Shown here: positions 12,101 through 24,767 of the stretch, piece by piece
How positions within the stretch are numbered: position 1 is the stretch's first letter
Layout of the letters: each line of letters begins with the position of its first letter
From: Tribonema minus
Taxonomy: Eukaryota > Sar > Xanthophyceae > Tribonematales > Tribonemataceae
DNA length: 64,000 nt
Direction of reading: 5' to 3'
Assembly (NCBI GenBank): GCA_017506865.1
Contig: JAFCMP010000412.1
Span: forward strand, 434,001-498,000
Notes under the pieces: generated by a model
What the model saw: the letters and a program-made list of their open reading frames with translations, nothing else
Database searches by the model: none
Told to the model about the DNA's origin: nothing
Position numbers and translations under genes: made by a program

Positions 12101-13911
12101 GCCATGCGTGAAGAGGCGCGGCACATCAGCTCAGTTACAGATCAACCCGCCAAGACAGCTGCCAGCATGTTTAAAGTTCAACTTCAACATCACAATTCAA
12201 CTTCATTTTGTTCCCGTGGCGCCTCTCGCCTCAATCTCCGTCAGCTGCACGCACAAATGCATGTCATTTGTTGCCTCAGCGGCAGTCCTTCGTGTCGCGT
12301 CACTGCGCATCGCCTTGCTCCTCCCGCTACCTGCTGCAGCTCCAGCAAGACACACCGCGACATGCGCGATTTCTTCTCAGTTTTTGCTCGGCGAAACTGT
12401 CGCACCTTCTCGGCGGCAGCGAGCCGCGCGTTGTGGCTGTCCTCAAACTCCTCCAGCCGCGCACACAAATCCGCTATCTCCTCCTCGGCAGCAGTGGTCC
12501 GCAACGCGTCGTAGCGCAGGCGCGTCGCGTCCTCACGCGCCGCCGCCAGCGCCGCCTCCAGCTCCCGCTGGCGCGCTTCCGCCGCCGCCGCTGCCGCTGT
12601 CGCTGCGCGCTCCGCTGCCGCCGCGACCTCCGCGGCGCGTGCGCCCACCGCCGCATCGAGCTCGCCCTGTTGGAGGAGAGGAGAGGGGTGAGGCGCTGTG
12701 CTGCTGATGCAGGGCACTGGGTAAGGGGGGGGAGGGGGGGGCAGGGGGTACTTGGCGGAATAGCAATAGTTGCACAAGGCGCCAGGGTTCACGTTGTTCC
12801 AAGGTTTCATCAACTTTGAAAAAGACTGACTTCAACAGGCCCCGCATGTCACCTGCGAGTAGCGTGGAGCGCTGTCGCCGCTGATGTAAGCGTCCGCCAT
12901 TCCGAGCCCCGCCGAGACGCGTCGCCGCCGCCGCCCGCCCGCCGCCGCCGTCGCGCCGCCGCCGCTGGCCGTCACCAGCGCCGCGTGCGCCTCATGCATG
13001 CTCTCTGGAGACGTTGACTCTGGAGTCGGCGGCTCTGATGTTTTGACAGCAGCAGCAGCAGCCGGAGTCGACGGCGGCAGTCTGACTGCTGCAGCTGGCG
13101 ACGCTGCTGCCGCTGCTGCAGGTGGCGGCGATGATGCCGCCGCCGCCGCCGCTGGCACTGCTGCTGCTGCTGGCGTGGCCGGCGGTGGCGGCGGATGCCT
13201 TGAGTGCGGGTGTGCCGACTCATCAGCCGGTAGGTAGGTAGTGTTGTGCACTGTATCATCAGTGGCGTCATCGAGGAGATCATCGGCGCTATAGTCCGCG
13301 TCGAGGCCTGGGAACAGCGCGACGGGCTGCTGTGGCGGCATGTGATGTTGCATCGGCGGCGGCGCCGTGCACGTGAGCGGCGGGTACAGCGGTTGCATTG
13401 GACTTGACACTGGCTGGTCTGTTTCTGCGAGCACATCTTCCGTCTGTTGCACCCCGCCAGAGGTGGCGGTGCTGCCTTGAACCATAGAAGTGTGCTCAGC
13501 AGCCTCTTCATCCAACTTTGCCGCTAATGCTGGCAAGGATATGGGCGTGGATACGCTGAGGCTTGCATCAGATGATGGCTCGATCTCGACGTTGTCTTGC
13601 AACGATACAGCGGTCGCAGACTCCAAAGCCTCTGGGAACAGAGACGACGTGCTGTGGGGAGGATCTGCGTCAATTGCCGTGCCTCCAGTGGTGGCACCAT
13701 CAAGCTCTGGTGCTGCGTTCTGATCAGCTGCATCAGCAGGGCCATCAGCAGGGCCATCGCCATCAGCAGTGCCATCCGGAACTTGATCTGGCTCGAGGCT
13801 GTAGCGTTTGACAGGAGACCGTGTGACCCGCCTTAGATCTGCCACGCTGAAAGCAGACATGGCGTCCATGCAGTCTGGGCATCTGCAGTCGGAGCTCCGT
13901 TTGCACGCCAT
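9168..13911 (-). CDS. Long coiled-coil protein, five exons, complete
   Basis: Exons: 13911-12853, 12666-12406, 11777-11451, 10476-10223, 9297-9168; phases fit and give 676 residues. Residues 1-353 (one exon) start MACKRSSDCRCPDC and are disordered, Pro/Ala/Ser-rich and acidic, with an SPVKRYS basic patch that could be a kinase site. Residues 354 onward are a nearly continuous, Ala-rich coiled coil (heptads such as ARLEEFEDSHNARL, LERQLEEVGRARDEA) ending ENSELKEVSEQLLGLLE. A disordered N-terminus plus a C-terminal coiled coil with that ending resembles TACC-type centrosomal proteins, but the match is weak and I do not assign a family. It is divergent from the ankyrin-like gene at 14.2 kb. Confidence 0.75.
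9820..10135 (-). repeat. Decayed copies of the coiled-coil gene exon-4 donor junction
   Basis: Copies at about 10065-10135 and 9826-9905 repeat the exon end coding (R)LEE.GRARDEAVQDR and, in the first copy, the donor gtga. Both lie downstream of the exon at 10223-10476. Confidence 0.8.
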
Positions 13912-14175
13912 TGCTCTAGGTTCGCCGCTTTGAAGCCCCCAAGTCTCCCGCCGTTGGGATTAACTATTGGCGTGCCACCAAAACCCCGTTAATAAGGCTC
14001 TTCTGCGCTGTGATCCACTCGCCCGGGCGCCCGGTCACTGATGGGACAGAAGAAAGGAGCTCGGCGACGGGCACGACGGCGTGCCCATGCAGAGGGTGAG
14101 CACTCACCCCGGCTCTGTCGCTGGTACTTGAACTCCTCCCCATTTCAAGCATAGGCTTCTGCTCTGTGCGATTTA
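13912..14175. promoter_or_regulatory. Divergent intergenic region between the coiled-coil and ankyrin-like genes
   Basis: The two genes point away from each other across this interval, so it probably carries both promoters. No TATA box or other clear motif stands out. Confidence 0.4.
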
Positions 14176-15677
14176 GTGTGGCATCAGCGACTGCATGCCT
14201 GCACATCTCCATCCGAATCATCGGGTGCAGTCATTCCGCAGTGCGATTTCCATCCTGAAGCGCCGTCCGAGTCCGACACCGGCACAACGCGTGTGTGTGA
14301 ATTTATACCACCTACCTTGCCAGTTCACTCTGAAAACCGGCTCTCCCCCCTACATGTGCTCCTGGCAGGAGCGGACCATGTGCCGGTGCACTCGGAGGAC
14401 CTCTGGCTGCGCATTCTGAGCATGGTGGGGCCCGGCCACTACCTCCAAGTGGCCTCCGTCTGCCGCGCATGGCACTCCATCTACTCCTCCGCGCAGGCGG
14501 CCAGGGCCACGGCGCTGAACGCGCTGGGCACCGCGCCGCGGCTGCTCAAGTGGGCGCTCGCCAACGACTGCACCAGGCGGCGCCTCATGGCGTGGGGGGC
14601 GCACACTGGTAGCGTGGAGGTGCTGCAGTGGGCGCGCAGCAAGGGCGGCAGCCTCGACGCCGCCGTCTGCGCCGCCGCCGCGCGCTGCGGGCGCCTCGAG
14701 GCGCTGCAGTGGGCGCGCGCGCGGCGCTGCCCCTGGGACGAGTCCACCTGCAGCAGCGCTGTCACGGGCGGACACATGCACGTGCTGAAGTGGGGCGCGC
14801 GCCAACGGCTGCCCCTGGGGGGCGCAGACCTGCGCTGCCGCCGCTGCTGCCGGCCGCCTGGACATGCTCCAGTGGCTCCGCGTCAGCAACTGCCCGTGGA
14901 ACGCGAGCAGGTGCAGCGCCGCGGCGGCTTCCGGCAACCTAGAGATGCTGCAGTGGGCGCGCAGCGAGGGCTGTCCGTGGGACGCGGAGACCGCGCGCGG
15001 CGCGGCGCGCGCAGGTCAGCTGCAGGTGCTGCAGTGGGCGCTGGCGCAGGGCTGCTCTTATGATGCTCCGCTGTGCGCGAGCGCGGCAGGGGCGGGTCAC
15101 CTGGATGTACTGGAGTGGGCGCGCGCGCAGGGCTGCGGCTGGGACGACCGCGTGTGCGCCGCGGCGGCGCGCGGCAGCCACCTGGCGCTGCTGCAGTGGG
15201 CGCACGCGCACGGCGCTCCTTGGGACGCCGACACGTGCACCGAGGTGAGGCAGGGCCTATCGCTTGCCGTGCGTGACATGGGCAGGCCGCATTGTGTCAT
15301 TGCAGGTACAAAAACGATGCCTCACGAGCGCGACAGGTGCTGCGGTCAGTTGCTGGCTTGCACCTTGTTGCAGAAGTTTGCGCATCGCAAACTGTATGCA
15401 TCACCAAAAGCGGTGCGCGGCTAGTGCTACGTGTGACCGCATTGACTGCTCGTTCGCAACGTCTTGATGCGTTCATCAACCACCACGCGCTACTGCAATG
15501 CAGGCGGCGCGCGGAGGGAAGTTGGAGGTCCTGCAGTGGGCGCGCGCGCACGGCTGCCCGCTGAACGCGCGGCGGTGTTCGCGCCGTGCGGCGAGCGAGG
15601 GCGTGCGGCAGTGGGTGCGGGCGGCGGCGCAGGCGGCGGAGGCGGCGGAGGACGACTGCTGCTGGGGGCTGGAGTGA
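14176..15677 (+). CDS. F-box-like / ankyrin-type repeat protein with an apparent frameshift
   Basis: Two exons, about 14176-15244 and 15504-15677 (TGA), join in phase 0. An F-box-like segment (DLWLRILSMVGPGHYLQVASVCR) precedes about nine repeats of roughly 27-30 residues of the form EVLQWARxxGCPWDxxTCxxAAxxGHL, a repeat type common in heterokont algal and large-virus genomes. F-box proteins select substrates for SCF ubiquitin ligases; that role is inferred. At the G run 14792-14795 the frame shifts by one: reading one G fewer gives KWARANGCPW and keeps the repeat. This is a sequencing error or a recent inactivating change. The 5' end is uncertain: the frame is open from 14176 without an ATG, the first in-frame ATG (14422) falls inside the F-box, and an upstream exon is possible. 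The end could also splice at 15674. Confidence 0.8.
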
Positions 15678-16646
15678 GTGGCGTGCCCGTGGCAGCGCTC
15701 AGACAGAGCGGTGAGCCAGGGGGTTATGGGTGCGGCGGCGGCTGGGTAAGCTGGTGCTCGGCAGGGAGCCGCGCTGCTGCTGACTCCAGTGTCTGGCGGC
15801 TGCTGACCGAAGGTGCTGCCAACAGCGCACACAGCACTGGTTCACGATGCGGCACAAGCGTGAAGCACTGCTTGGCGGCCACTGCAGCTTCACAAATAAT
15901 GATGGCGTGTGTCCATAAGTGTGTGTCGCGGTGTGCGAGTGGTATTCGATGCGGGCGTACCCGCCGCACACACCAAGTATTGTAGTGCATGTAGAGATGT
16001 GCATTGTTGTTCATAGTCGGCCCGCTACAGGCCCGACAGATGGTGCGCCACAACATGTGTCGATGTCAGGAAACTGTAGGCTACACACGCAGCGCTCTCG
16101 TCGGTTTTGGCAGCAAGATATGCTCGCCCAGAAGCATGCCAGCACAGCGATGCGCCGCCGCCGACATGTTTAATTTGACAAGTTGATGCATACAGCAGGC
16201 ATGATGCCTCAATGCATGTCTCGTTGCTGTGCTCGTTTTAACGTGTTTTCAGCATGTGATGCATCATTATTGGCCCACTAAGTAGTTGGGGCTACAGTGC
16301 ATGCGGCAATATGGCCAGTACTGACAGCACAAGTTAGCAATATATTGATTCACAATGTGGCGATGTGTTACTGTCAGCACAGCATGAGCCATATGGACGG
16401 TCTGCCACTTACAAGCGAGGTCGAGCAAGGTAATGGCGTAGGTATGACTGAGGTGCAGCCAAACATGACTTGGCCTTGTTGTCATATGCTTCCGTCAATT
16501 TCGCAAAGCCATGTCGTATGAACCAACCATGACAACCGCGGGGTGGGTGACGATGAGCAATGCACAGGGCACCCAGGCAACAGGCACACAACACGGCCTT
16601 CCGTTCACTGTCAGTTTATCCTCTGCGTGTATGTACAAGTCACGGC
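15678..16646. other. Intergenic, convergent gene ends, no gene seen
   Basis: This is the 3' flank of the ankyrin-like gene and of the dynein light chain gene. I see no repeat or coding signal beyond short random frames. Confidence 0.5.
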
Positions 16647-18483
16647 TCAGTCGAGCTCATGCGTGTTGTCGATGTTGACGGCGCACCCATATACAGTCAC
16701 GATGCAGTGCATGTTCTGGTTTTCCCACGGCACCTGCGGCAAGCGTGCGCACGTACAGCAGCGGCAGCGGCGACGGCAGCAACAGCAGAGATATGAGACT
16801 ATGCAGAGGAGCGGCGGCGAGTGCACATGCCTCTCGCAGCGCACTGTTAGGAGCGGTAACGCCAATCCGCCTTGCACCCTTCTGTGCTATCACCCTGCAA
16901 TTATGTAGTGCACTCTAAAATCACGACAAAATTGGCTGGCGGAAGTTCAAGTGCCTTCAACAGAGGGCAGAGCAAGGCAGCAAACTTCAACCTGTGACAC
17001 TGACACTGGCTGGCTCTTCAACATGAAGATCAGACACACCTGCGGACGCACCACAACCTAGCCAGAGCTGCATGCGATCCAGCACATTTGTGCTGATCAT
17101 GTGGCCCGCCGGCCAGTACATGACTTACATGGAGGTCGGTCAGGCCGCTGCAGTGAGTGTGTGGAAATGGAAATGAAAGGGCAGATGCCGCACCCATGTG
17201 TGTGTACCTCAAGGAGTGTGCACGTGCACGTCCTTAATGCAATACGCACTCGCAGGCCAAGTACTGTGCGCAACCAATTGCGTAAATGTCCTGAACAACA
17301 CTTCAACTATTACATATGCCACCAATGGCCCACCATGCATCGCAAATCTCACGTTCGGTCTGCGAGCCTGCAGCAGTACAAACCGACTGTAGTTCAATGC
17401 GCGTTGTCACCTGGCAGTAGTTGTCCTTTTCCGGGTCCCAGAACATGGTCGCGCTCGTGTTGAGGCCCGCGCCATTCTTCTGCATGATGATGCATGTGAT
17501 GATGTACTTGAACGGCTTGTTAAGCGACTGCAGCTCCCGCAAGCAGTTGTCCACTATGTGGTTCGTCCAGTCCGTGACCTGCGCGGCGGTCATAGCATTG
17601 CTGAGTACCGCTGCTGACTTTGTTTGAGCTAAAATCGCAAACCGATTTAGGCTCTGTTGGTGTCAGCGTGTTCAGGCAGGGCACTGTTGGTCTCAGCGTG
17701 TTCAGGCACGGAGAGTCAAGATAAACACATCGGTGATCTGTTGTACATGAAGATCCAGTCACTTGAATCGAGGGACTGTGCCTGCCGCTGAGCTCTTGCA
17801 ACTGGCACGGTGTTATTTGCTCAATTTAAGAGCTGCGCGCAGATTGCACCACAACTGTTGTACCTGTGTTTGCTCTATATCTTGATGTTCACTTGTGCAC
17901 CCGAGTGTTTGTTGCTGAAACAATGCAATTGGCGCCTGTGAGCTGTGTACGCACAGAGCCGCTGGTGCTTTTGTTAAGACAATCATTTGCAGCTATGCAT
18001 ACTGTTGTGCACGGCCACCACGCGGGATTGTCAGAGCTGTGTGTATGTTGCGGCTGTATCACAGCTCATAGCTCTAGTTACCAAATGGTACACATCCGTT
18101 GGGCTGCCAAGCTCAAGCCTTGGGTATGAGCAAGCAATCAGCAACCGTCGATTTCTGCTGTTGCAACGTTCGCCTTGATTGCAACAGCGGCACTTGGATT
18201 CAGTAGTGGCTGTCTCGATCGACGCAAAGGCAGATGCCGCCATTCGTGGTGTTGGTGCAGGTGCACACCCCACGACGCTGATCTGCTGATCGGGGGCAAG
18301 AAGTTGATATTCTGATGCGGATATCCACGTAAGCTATTTGCGCATGGCACCAGCTGCAGGTTCAGCATGACGCACCTTTTTTGCGTTGTACGTCACATCT
18401 GTTAAGCATCCAGCGATGGCATTCTTCACTATCGTGTCCACATCCTCCACCGAGTACTTCGCTGCGTCGTCTGCAAAGTCCAT
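16647..18483 (-). CDS. DYNLT: Tctex-type dynein light chain, complete, three exons
   Basis: Exons 18483-18376, 17578-17411 and 16733-16647 join in phase 0 to give 120 residues, close to the usual 113. Exon 1: MDFADDAAKYSVEDVDTIVK, matching the N-terminal helix (FxVDEVxxIVKEAI). Exon 2: WTNHIVDNCLREL, KPFKYIITCIIMQKNGAG and FWDPEKDNYCQ. Exon 3: VPWENQNMHCIVTVYG followed by a short tail. These are the hallmark Tctex1/DYNLT blocks in order. The protein is a dimeric light chain that binds the dynein intermediate chain in cytoplasmic and axonemal dynein. Only 292 bp separates its ATG from the APC4 ATG on the other strand. Confidence 0.95.
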
Positions 18484-18775
18484 CGCCTAGCTGCGGCTCC
18501 AGCACGCCGACAAGGCTACCACCAGATCTGGAATGTGTTACGGAGCCTCCTTCAACGAATTCACTAAGCGCTCGTCCTGCTGCTGCGCTCCTTTTTTTTC
18601 CCGTTTTTTTTCGGTTCATTGTTTGTTGAAGTTTGAGTTTCACTTGAAGTCCCAGATGGATCTCTAGGTGTGTGCTGAAAGCAGCAGGCCTGCTGTGCCT
18701 GGCGAAGCGTAAAGCAGTCCTGTACTATCCAAAGCGTTGCAAATTGTGTCCGCAGGACCAGCGGGAGGTGTGAAC
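18484..18775. promoter_or_regulatory. Probable bidirectional promoter between DYNLT and APC4
   Basis: The start codons of two divergent genes lie 292 bp apart. The interval holds T-rich tracts (about 18591-18615) and no canonical TATA box that I can defend. A cgcag at about 18751-18755 could instead be an acceptor for an unseen 5' exon of APC4. Confidence 0.5.
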
Positions 18776-19854
18776 ATGGACGATGAGCCGGCAGCCTCGG
18801 ATGTCCCAGATGCTGCTACTGCAGCTAGTGAGGCCGCTGCATTTGCAGGGAGTGGTGACTTCACAGGCGCCTTCTCCTTGCTGCAGAAGGCGAGCACAAA
18901 ATGCACTGTACTGGCCATGTCCCCGGTGATGGACCTTATTGCTGGTGCTCACGGCGCCAGGGTTTCCCTGTTCCGAGCAATACCTTGGAAGCGAGCTCTG
19001 AGTTGGGAGGACAAAGACAAGGCGGCAGGTGAGGAGTTGCTTGATGTAGCAGCAGGCCACAAGAGATGTGTCTTCCCAAGCTTACAGCCTGTAATCAGCT
19101 CCAGCACCAGCAGCGGCGTGTGTTGCTGACGCTGCACCTCGCCTTTGCGTCAAGTGCGCAGTCCATGCAATCTGCTGCCGTCTCTATACAGCAAGATGCT
19201 CGGCCTGCGAACTGCCAGTATGAAAGTCTCGCAGCGCCGTCGAGCATCCCGCTGCATGGCGCCGGAAGTGCACTTGTTAATCTTGCTGGCATTGCCAAGC
19301 ACCGCAAAATAATCCATCAGCGCAATGGTTTCCTGGCAGTGCACTCGACTTACCACGAGTTGCAACAAACCATAATGCCGTGGCTTGCACTGCGTGCCGG
19401 TGTGCGTATCCAGGTGTTTCAGAACCTTCACATTTGCGCTGCAGCCTTGTAGGCACAATCGCCTGCGCCCATACACGCCGCAGCCTGCCATAACGTTTCG
19501 TGAAGCACACCGCAGCTTGCTATCTACGTTTCATGAATCTGCTGCTTATGTGCGATGAACGCGTTAGCACATCACACCACTACGTTCTTGTGCGATGGCG
19601 GTTGCAGGCAGCGCCATCAGCACGCTCGTGTGGTCGCCCGATGGGACCGTGCTGGCAGTGGGCTACCAGGATGGTTCTCTTGCGATGGTGGGGCTGGAGA
19701 ATGGGAAGAAAGAGATGGCGTTTGACGCGCCGCACGGCAAACCTCTGGTGGCGCTCTGCTGGGCGGTGCAGGCGCCGCCGCCGCGCATGAGCGCGCAGGA
19801 CCAGGTAGGCATTACAAAAATTGGTGGACTTTCTTTGTTGAACTCAAGGGGGGC

Positions 19855-19886
<32 letters not shown>

Positions 19887-22800
19887 GCATCCCGCATCGT
19901 GGCTCGCGCCTGATGAAACTCTGCCTTGCGGTGCAAGGGGCTGCCGCAGCAATGGCTGCGGCAGCAGATTGAAATTGGGTGGCGGTCACGGGGTTATGGT
20001 GACACCCTCTGTTTATGGAGTGCAAGCTAATTTCGGGGGGGGCGCTGATGCAGGAAGGGGGGGGGGGGCTAAGCCGTCACGCAGGTGGTACAGCAGCACG
20101 TATGTAGCAGTACGTGTCCCTCGGCGGCTATATATGACAGTGCGTTGATGCTGCTACGCTGATGCCACAACATGTGCCGATTCCTGCTAGCACACCTTAC
20201 CCTTACCCTAACCTAACCCTAATGTAGCATACCTAACACTAACCCTAACCTACCCCCCTAACCCCTGACCATGCTTGCTCCACATCAGGAGGAGGATGAG
20301 GTAGCAGCGCTGGCCAGCATATACGCGGATCGTGCCCACCTCATTCTTGGCTCAAAAACCGCCGGCGGCGCACCTGCGGAGAGTGACCAGCAGCGGCAGC
20401 AGCAGCACATCCTGCTGAGCAGCGCTACGGCGGGCGCGCTCACCATACTGGCTGCCGCGGACGCTGGGTAAGGGAGGGGGGCATTGAGAATGTTTCTGCA
20501 GCGTTTCATGTGGCGTGTGTGTATGCCGGTACTAACATGTATGTCTGTACCGGCTTAAATACATGGAAACGAATCAAAAGATCGTACATGTACTTGACAG
20601 AGTAAAGTCCGCTTAGCGGGTTTGTATGTGACAGTGCGTCAATTGTTATGTGATATGTGCGGTAATTGTTATGTGGCAGTGCATCATTTTTTTGTAAGGC
20701 CGGCCGTGGCGCCGCTTGCCGCTGCCGCAGACATGAGGTAAGGCAAGGCATGGGGGGTGGGGGCGGGCGAGGAGATGGAGATGAGGAAAACATGTGTATT
20801 TCTGCAGCAGTCGATGGAATGGGCGAGTGCGCTGATGGCCTTTCTGCTTGACGCCTTTGCGTGCGTCGCAGTGCAGCTAGTTGCATGTGACGCCACGCCT
20901 GTCGCCGCACGCACCGCCCCCAACAGCGCGCGTTTCAGACCAGCACCGCGGACCAGAGCTCAACGATCTTTTGATTCGTTTTTCATACAACACCTCCGAC
21001 TGCGCGCGTACGTGTGTCGTCGCCTTGAACCATGGCTTCTCTTGTAGGCAACAGAGCCGTGCGCATGTGTTTCGTCGCCTTGAGCCATGCTTTCCCGTGT
21101 AGCCAACACAGCTGCGCGAGTGGCACGCCTCACTCAGCTTCACACGTGGCACATCTCAGTCGCAAGTGGCAGCGCTCATCTGCGCGCTCGCCGCCGCCGC
21201 GCGCACCCCGCAGCGGCGCCGTTACGCTGTACATCGGCGGCATGTTCAAGCTGTGCGTCCTCGACCTCGCGGCAGAACTTCAATTTCAACAGCCGGTGAC
21301 GCCCCTGCACCTGTGCTTCTCGGGCGACCTCTCGCGCGTCGCGGCGGCGATTGTGCGCGGGGGGCGGCTGGAGGTGGTGCAGGTGGCGCTGCCACTGCTG
21401 TGGCGCGCGCGACACGATCTCAAGGTGCCTGCTGCGATGTAACTGCCACGTCTGCTGTTGTAGCCAATGCGCTGCTTCGCAAGACCGGACGAAGTGCTGA
21501 CTGAAACGATATGGCAGCACTCCGATGGTCTACCAAGCCGGTTGGTGCACATGCTCCCAGAGCGTTTCATGATTCATTGGTAGAAGTAGCGTAGTTTGTC
21601 CGGTGCTGGGTCCGAATATGTGACGATGCTGCAGAGATATGCTGCTCCTGTTTGTGCAGTTTCCCCCTCTGTGAAGCGCAAGCAGCGCCGCTAGGGTGGT
21701 GGTGCGGGTGGCTTGTTGCTTATATACCGAACACTGTGCAACCTCATGGAGTACTGCTACCATACGCTCTCAACGCTGTCAGCACCTTGCAGGTCATTTT
21801 GTTTGCCTCTGAAGAACACGCGTTTCGAAGGGCGCGAACAGACAGTGCTGTCGCTGCGGGGCGTGCCAGAACCTCAAGTGTTGACTTGCCACACTTCGCA
21901 CGCGCAGTGCGCACCTCCAGCACTCCCTCACGAGTACCATGCGAACTCACCTGACGAGCCCTACAAGACGCGTGCGCCCACTGCCGGGGCGCTGGGGCCG
22001 TACGGCGCAGCAGTGCTCTTCGGCACATCACCATACAATAGCAGCTGCAGCAGCAATTCAGTTCTTCTCAATCGTGCTATTTTATCGTGCGGCACTGCAA
22101 CCCCCATCACGTGGCATAATGCTCCAGCTGAATACGCACCTCGTGCCTCTCTCGCCTGCCCCACCGCCGCTGCCGCCGCGCAGGCGCTGGCGCTGCGCAG
22201 TGCGGGCGTCGCAGCGCTGCTCGCCGACCTGCGCGCCGCGCTCGCCGCGGCGCGCCGCTCATGGACGGACGCCCTGTCACCCGTCTCCGCACGCCTGCGC
22301 AAGCTCGCGGAGCTGCTGCGCGGCTACAGCGCCGCTCCTGCAGCAACGCTCAGCGCCGTCGCCGCCGGTGCTGCCGCCGCCGCCGCGCCGACGCCGCGTG
22401 ACGCGCTGCTGGACCTGGTGACGTGCGGCTACGCGGCGCCCGCCGTCGCGCAGTTCTTCGCGTACCACATGCGCGAGGCGGACGTCGCCAAGCTCGCGCA
22501 GGCGGCGGGGACGGCGGCGGCGGCGGCGGAGGAGGCGACGCTCGGCGCGCTGGCGCGCGGCGCGCACGCGCTCGTGCTCGCCGCCGCCGACGCGCGCCGC
22601 GCCGCGCTGCGCGGCGGCGGCAGCGGCGGCAGTGGCGGCACCGGGCAGCGCAGACGATGCGGCGGCGATGGTGCTGGCGGCGATCATAGCGGCGGCGATG
22701 ACGGGGGCGGCGGCGGCGGCAGCGGCGATGGCGGCGGGCGTGGGATGATGAGCGATGAGGCAGCGCGGCGGCTGCAGCAGGCCAGCGCGCACGTGCTTGC

Positions 22801-24191
22801 GGCGGCGGAGGCGCTCGCGCTTGAGACGCAGGTACGCGTCGCCCCTGCTGCTGCGCGTGGAAGTGCTGCAGGCAAGCGATTGCGATTCGCTTGGCTGTGT
22901 GCGCACTGACCCGGTAAGGGTTAGGGCCAGCGTCAAAACCCTAAGCTCGCTTAGTGAGCACAGCGCTTCTGCACCTCTCTCTTGCACCTGACCCTAACCC
23001 TAAAAGCGATGTGTAACCCGCTCGCGGCAGGTGGCGCGCGCGCGCCTGGCGGACTTCCTCGAGTGGTGCGCACGCGCCACCGCAGCGCAGGTCGAGGGCG
23101 GCGCCATAGAAGTTCAAGAGGACAGCGCGGCGCTCGTGCAGAGCGTGCTGAGCTTCCTCAAGGACCCGCTGGCGGCGGCGGGCGACGCTTGCGATGACGA
23201 TGCCGCCGCCGCCGCTGCTGCTGCGGAATCTGCGGCCGGGGACGGTTCCGGCGCCTCCGCAGAGGACCTCATCCGCACGCGCGTGCTGCAGATGACTGCG
23301 CCGCTGCAGGGCGAAACCGCCGCAGCGGGTACCCAGGACAGTTCTCTGTCGCTGGAGGCAGCGCTCGGCGCAGCGGAGGACGCCGCCAAGCAGCTGTTCG
23401 AGGGGCCGCCGCGGCGCTTCGCCGCGCTGCCGCATCCTCAGACGGTCGTGTGCGTCAGCAGCGCAGCGCTGCCGCGGACGTCTGGCGGCGGCAGCAGCGC
23501 TCAACAGGCGCGCGCCGCCGCCGCGCGCCGCTGCTGCGCGCTGCAGTGGCCGAGCGCGGCGGGCCCGCTCGCAGGCCGCTTCGTCCTCGCAGCGGCGCAA
23601 GGCGCCGTCGTCTGGGTTGTTGTGATGCCCGCAGGGTCTCGGCAAGCGGCGGCGCTGGTCGCGGCAGTCGAATTCGACGGCATCGTACGCCAGTTAAACT
23701 TGTATCGGCACTCTGCAGGCGGCGCCAGTGCCGGCGAAGACGGGCTGATGGTGCTGCTCGAGCAGGCGACGAGCGCTGCTGCTGCTGCTGTGTCTGGCGG
23801 CAGTGCTGCCGCCGGCGGCGGCGCGGACCGTACGCCGTGGCTGCTGCGCAATCTCGCGCACGCCCACCTGCACTATGAGCACGTCAACGTCGAGCGTGCG
23901 CGCAGCAGCAGCAGCGGCAGCGGCGGCGGCGGCGAGGACATCATCGCCGCTGCAAAAGCTGCGGGCGTGCGGCCGGTGCCGTTTGCGGAGCTCGATGAGC
24001 AGTGCGCGGCGCGCTCCGGCTCCGTGACGGGCGCCCTCGCTGATGCTCAGCTGGAGGTATGCGGTCCCAAGGGGACGGTGTGCGTCAGGGGGAAGGGGGG
24101 CCTGCTGCTCGTCCTGGACCTGCTGGGCGGGGGCGGCGGCGAGAGCGACGAAGAAGTGGATGATGAGGATGCACCGGAAGGCAGAGAATAG
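18776..24191 (+). CDS. APC4: Anaphase-promoting complex subunit 4-like protein, complete, six exons
   Basis: Exons 18776-19028, 19608-19804, 20289-20467, 21214-21424, 22184-22831, 23031-24191; phases fit, 882 residues (human APC4 is 808). The N-terminal half is a divergent WD40 propeller: VLAMSPVMDLIAGAHG.RVSLFR, then STLVWSPDGTVLAVGYQDGSLAMVG..., VALCWAV, and VTLYIGGMFKL. Exon 5 matches the APC4 long domain (LLDLVTCGYAAPAVAQFFAYHM...VAKLAQA), and exon 6 starts ARLADFLEWCAR, like the APC4 helical bundle. APC4 is a scaffold linking the platform of the APC/C ubiquitin ligase, which drives mitotic exit. Low-complexity Ala/Gly/Asp tracts interrupt it. Exon 6 ends in an acidic tail. The family call rests on block order, not on an alignment score. 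Confidence 0.82.
19853..19884 (+). repeat. Poly-G tract of about 30 bases in APC4 intron 2
   Basis: A near-pure G run follows a donor-proximal region. On the coding strand the transcript would carry a very strong G-quadruplex-forming tract. The exact length may be an assembly estimate. Confidence 0.85.
20945..21115 (+). repeat. Tandem repeats and GAGCTCTACGATC-family fragment in APC4 intron 3
   Basis: A core motif copy (gagctcaacgatcttttgattcg) lies at about 20957-20980, with an inverted partial copy at 20566-20590. After it, a unit containing gtcgccttga(a/g)ccatg and tgtag(g/c)caaca is repeated two to three times (about 21013-21110). Confidence 0.7.
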
Positions 24192-24198
24192 GCACAGC

Positions 24199-24245
24199 GT
24201 GTTGCGAACCCCATATTTGGGCCAGCCTGGCCCAAATAAGTCATT
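24199..24245 (+). repeat. Palindromic element, left copy
   Basis: The sequence tatttgggccagcctggccc plus aaata is itself palindromic. With its flank ggttcgc/gcgaacc it recurs inverted at 24768-24815, about 36 bp identical. It begins 8 bp after the APC4 stop, so it may shape the APC4 3' end. Confidence 0.8.
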
Positions 24246-24767
24246 GACCAGGCTACCATTCTCTAGAGAACCCTGACACAAATGCATGCAAAGACTCGCC
24301 GACAAGAAATGCATCGCGCACTCACATAGGAATATCTAATGATCTGCTATGTAACCCAACAGCCGTGAGGAAGAGGTGTGTGTGTTGTGTGCCCGATCAC
24401 GAACTTTTAGCATGACCTGCACAAGCACTTGCGGTGCTTTTTCAGGCGGTAGGAGATGTGCTGCTGCAAGTTTGACTGGCTGCACTGCGTTGCCCGACCG
24501 TGAGCACACCGCTACAGCGTGACAGTTGGCGCAACCAGCGTTTTGAATGTGCACGTGCATGGCGCCTCACCTGGAGCTGCAGCGAGTGGCAGCGCATCGA
24601 TGCAGGTTCCAAGCATGCTCCACAGGCATCACGCCGTTGGTCCATCGCTCTGCTGGCGTGTTAGTGTCCTATTGCCACTTAGGGGCGCTTTGCTTTGGGG
24701 CACAATGTGCCGCTTCGGGCGCGGCAGCAGCGCAGTTCTCAGCTGATGACGTGGCCTACCTGGCGCA

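Noticed and set aside
22429-22689. Several Arg- or Ala-rich frames over 22.2-22.9 kb
   Set aside because: Shadows of APC4 exon 5.
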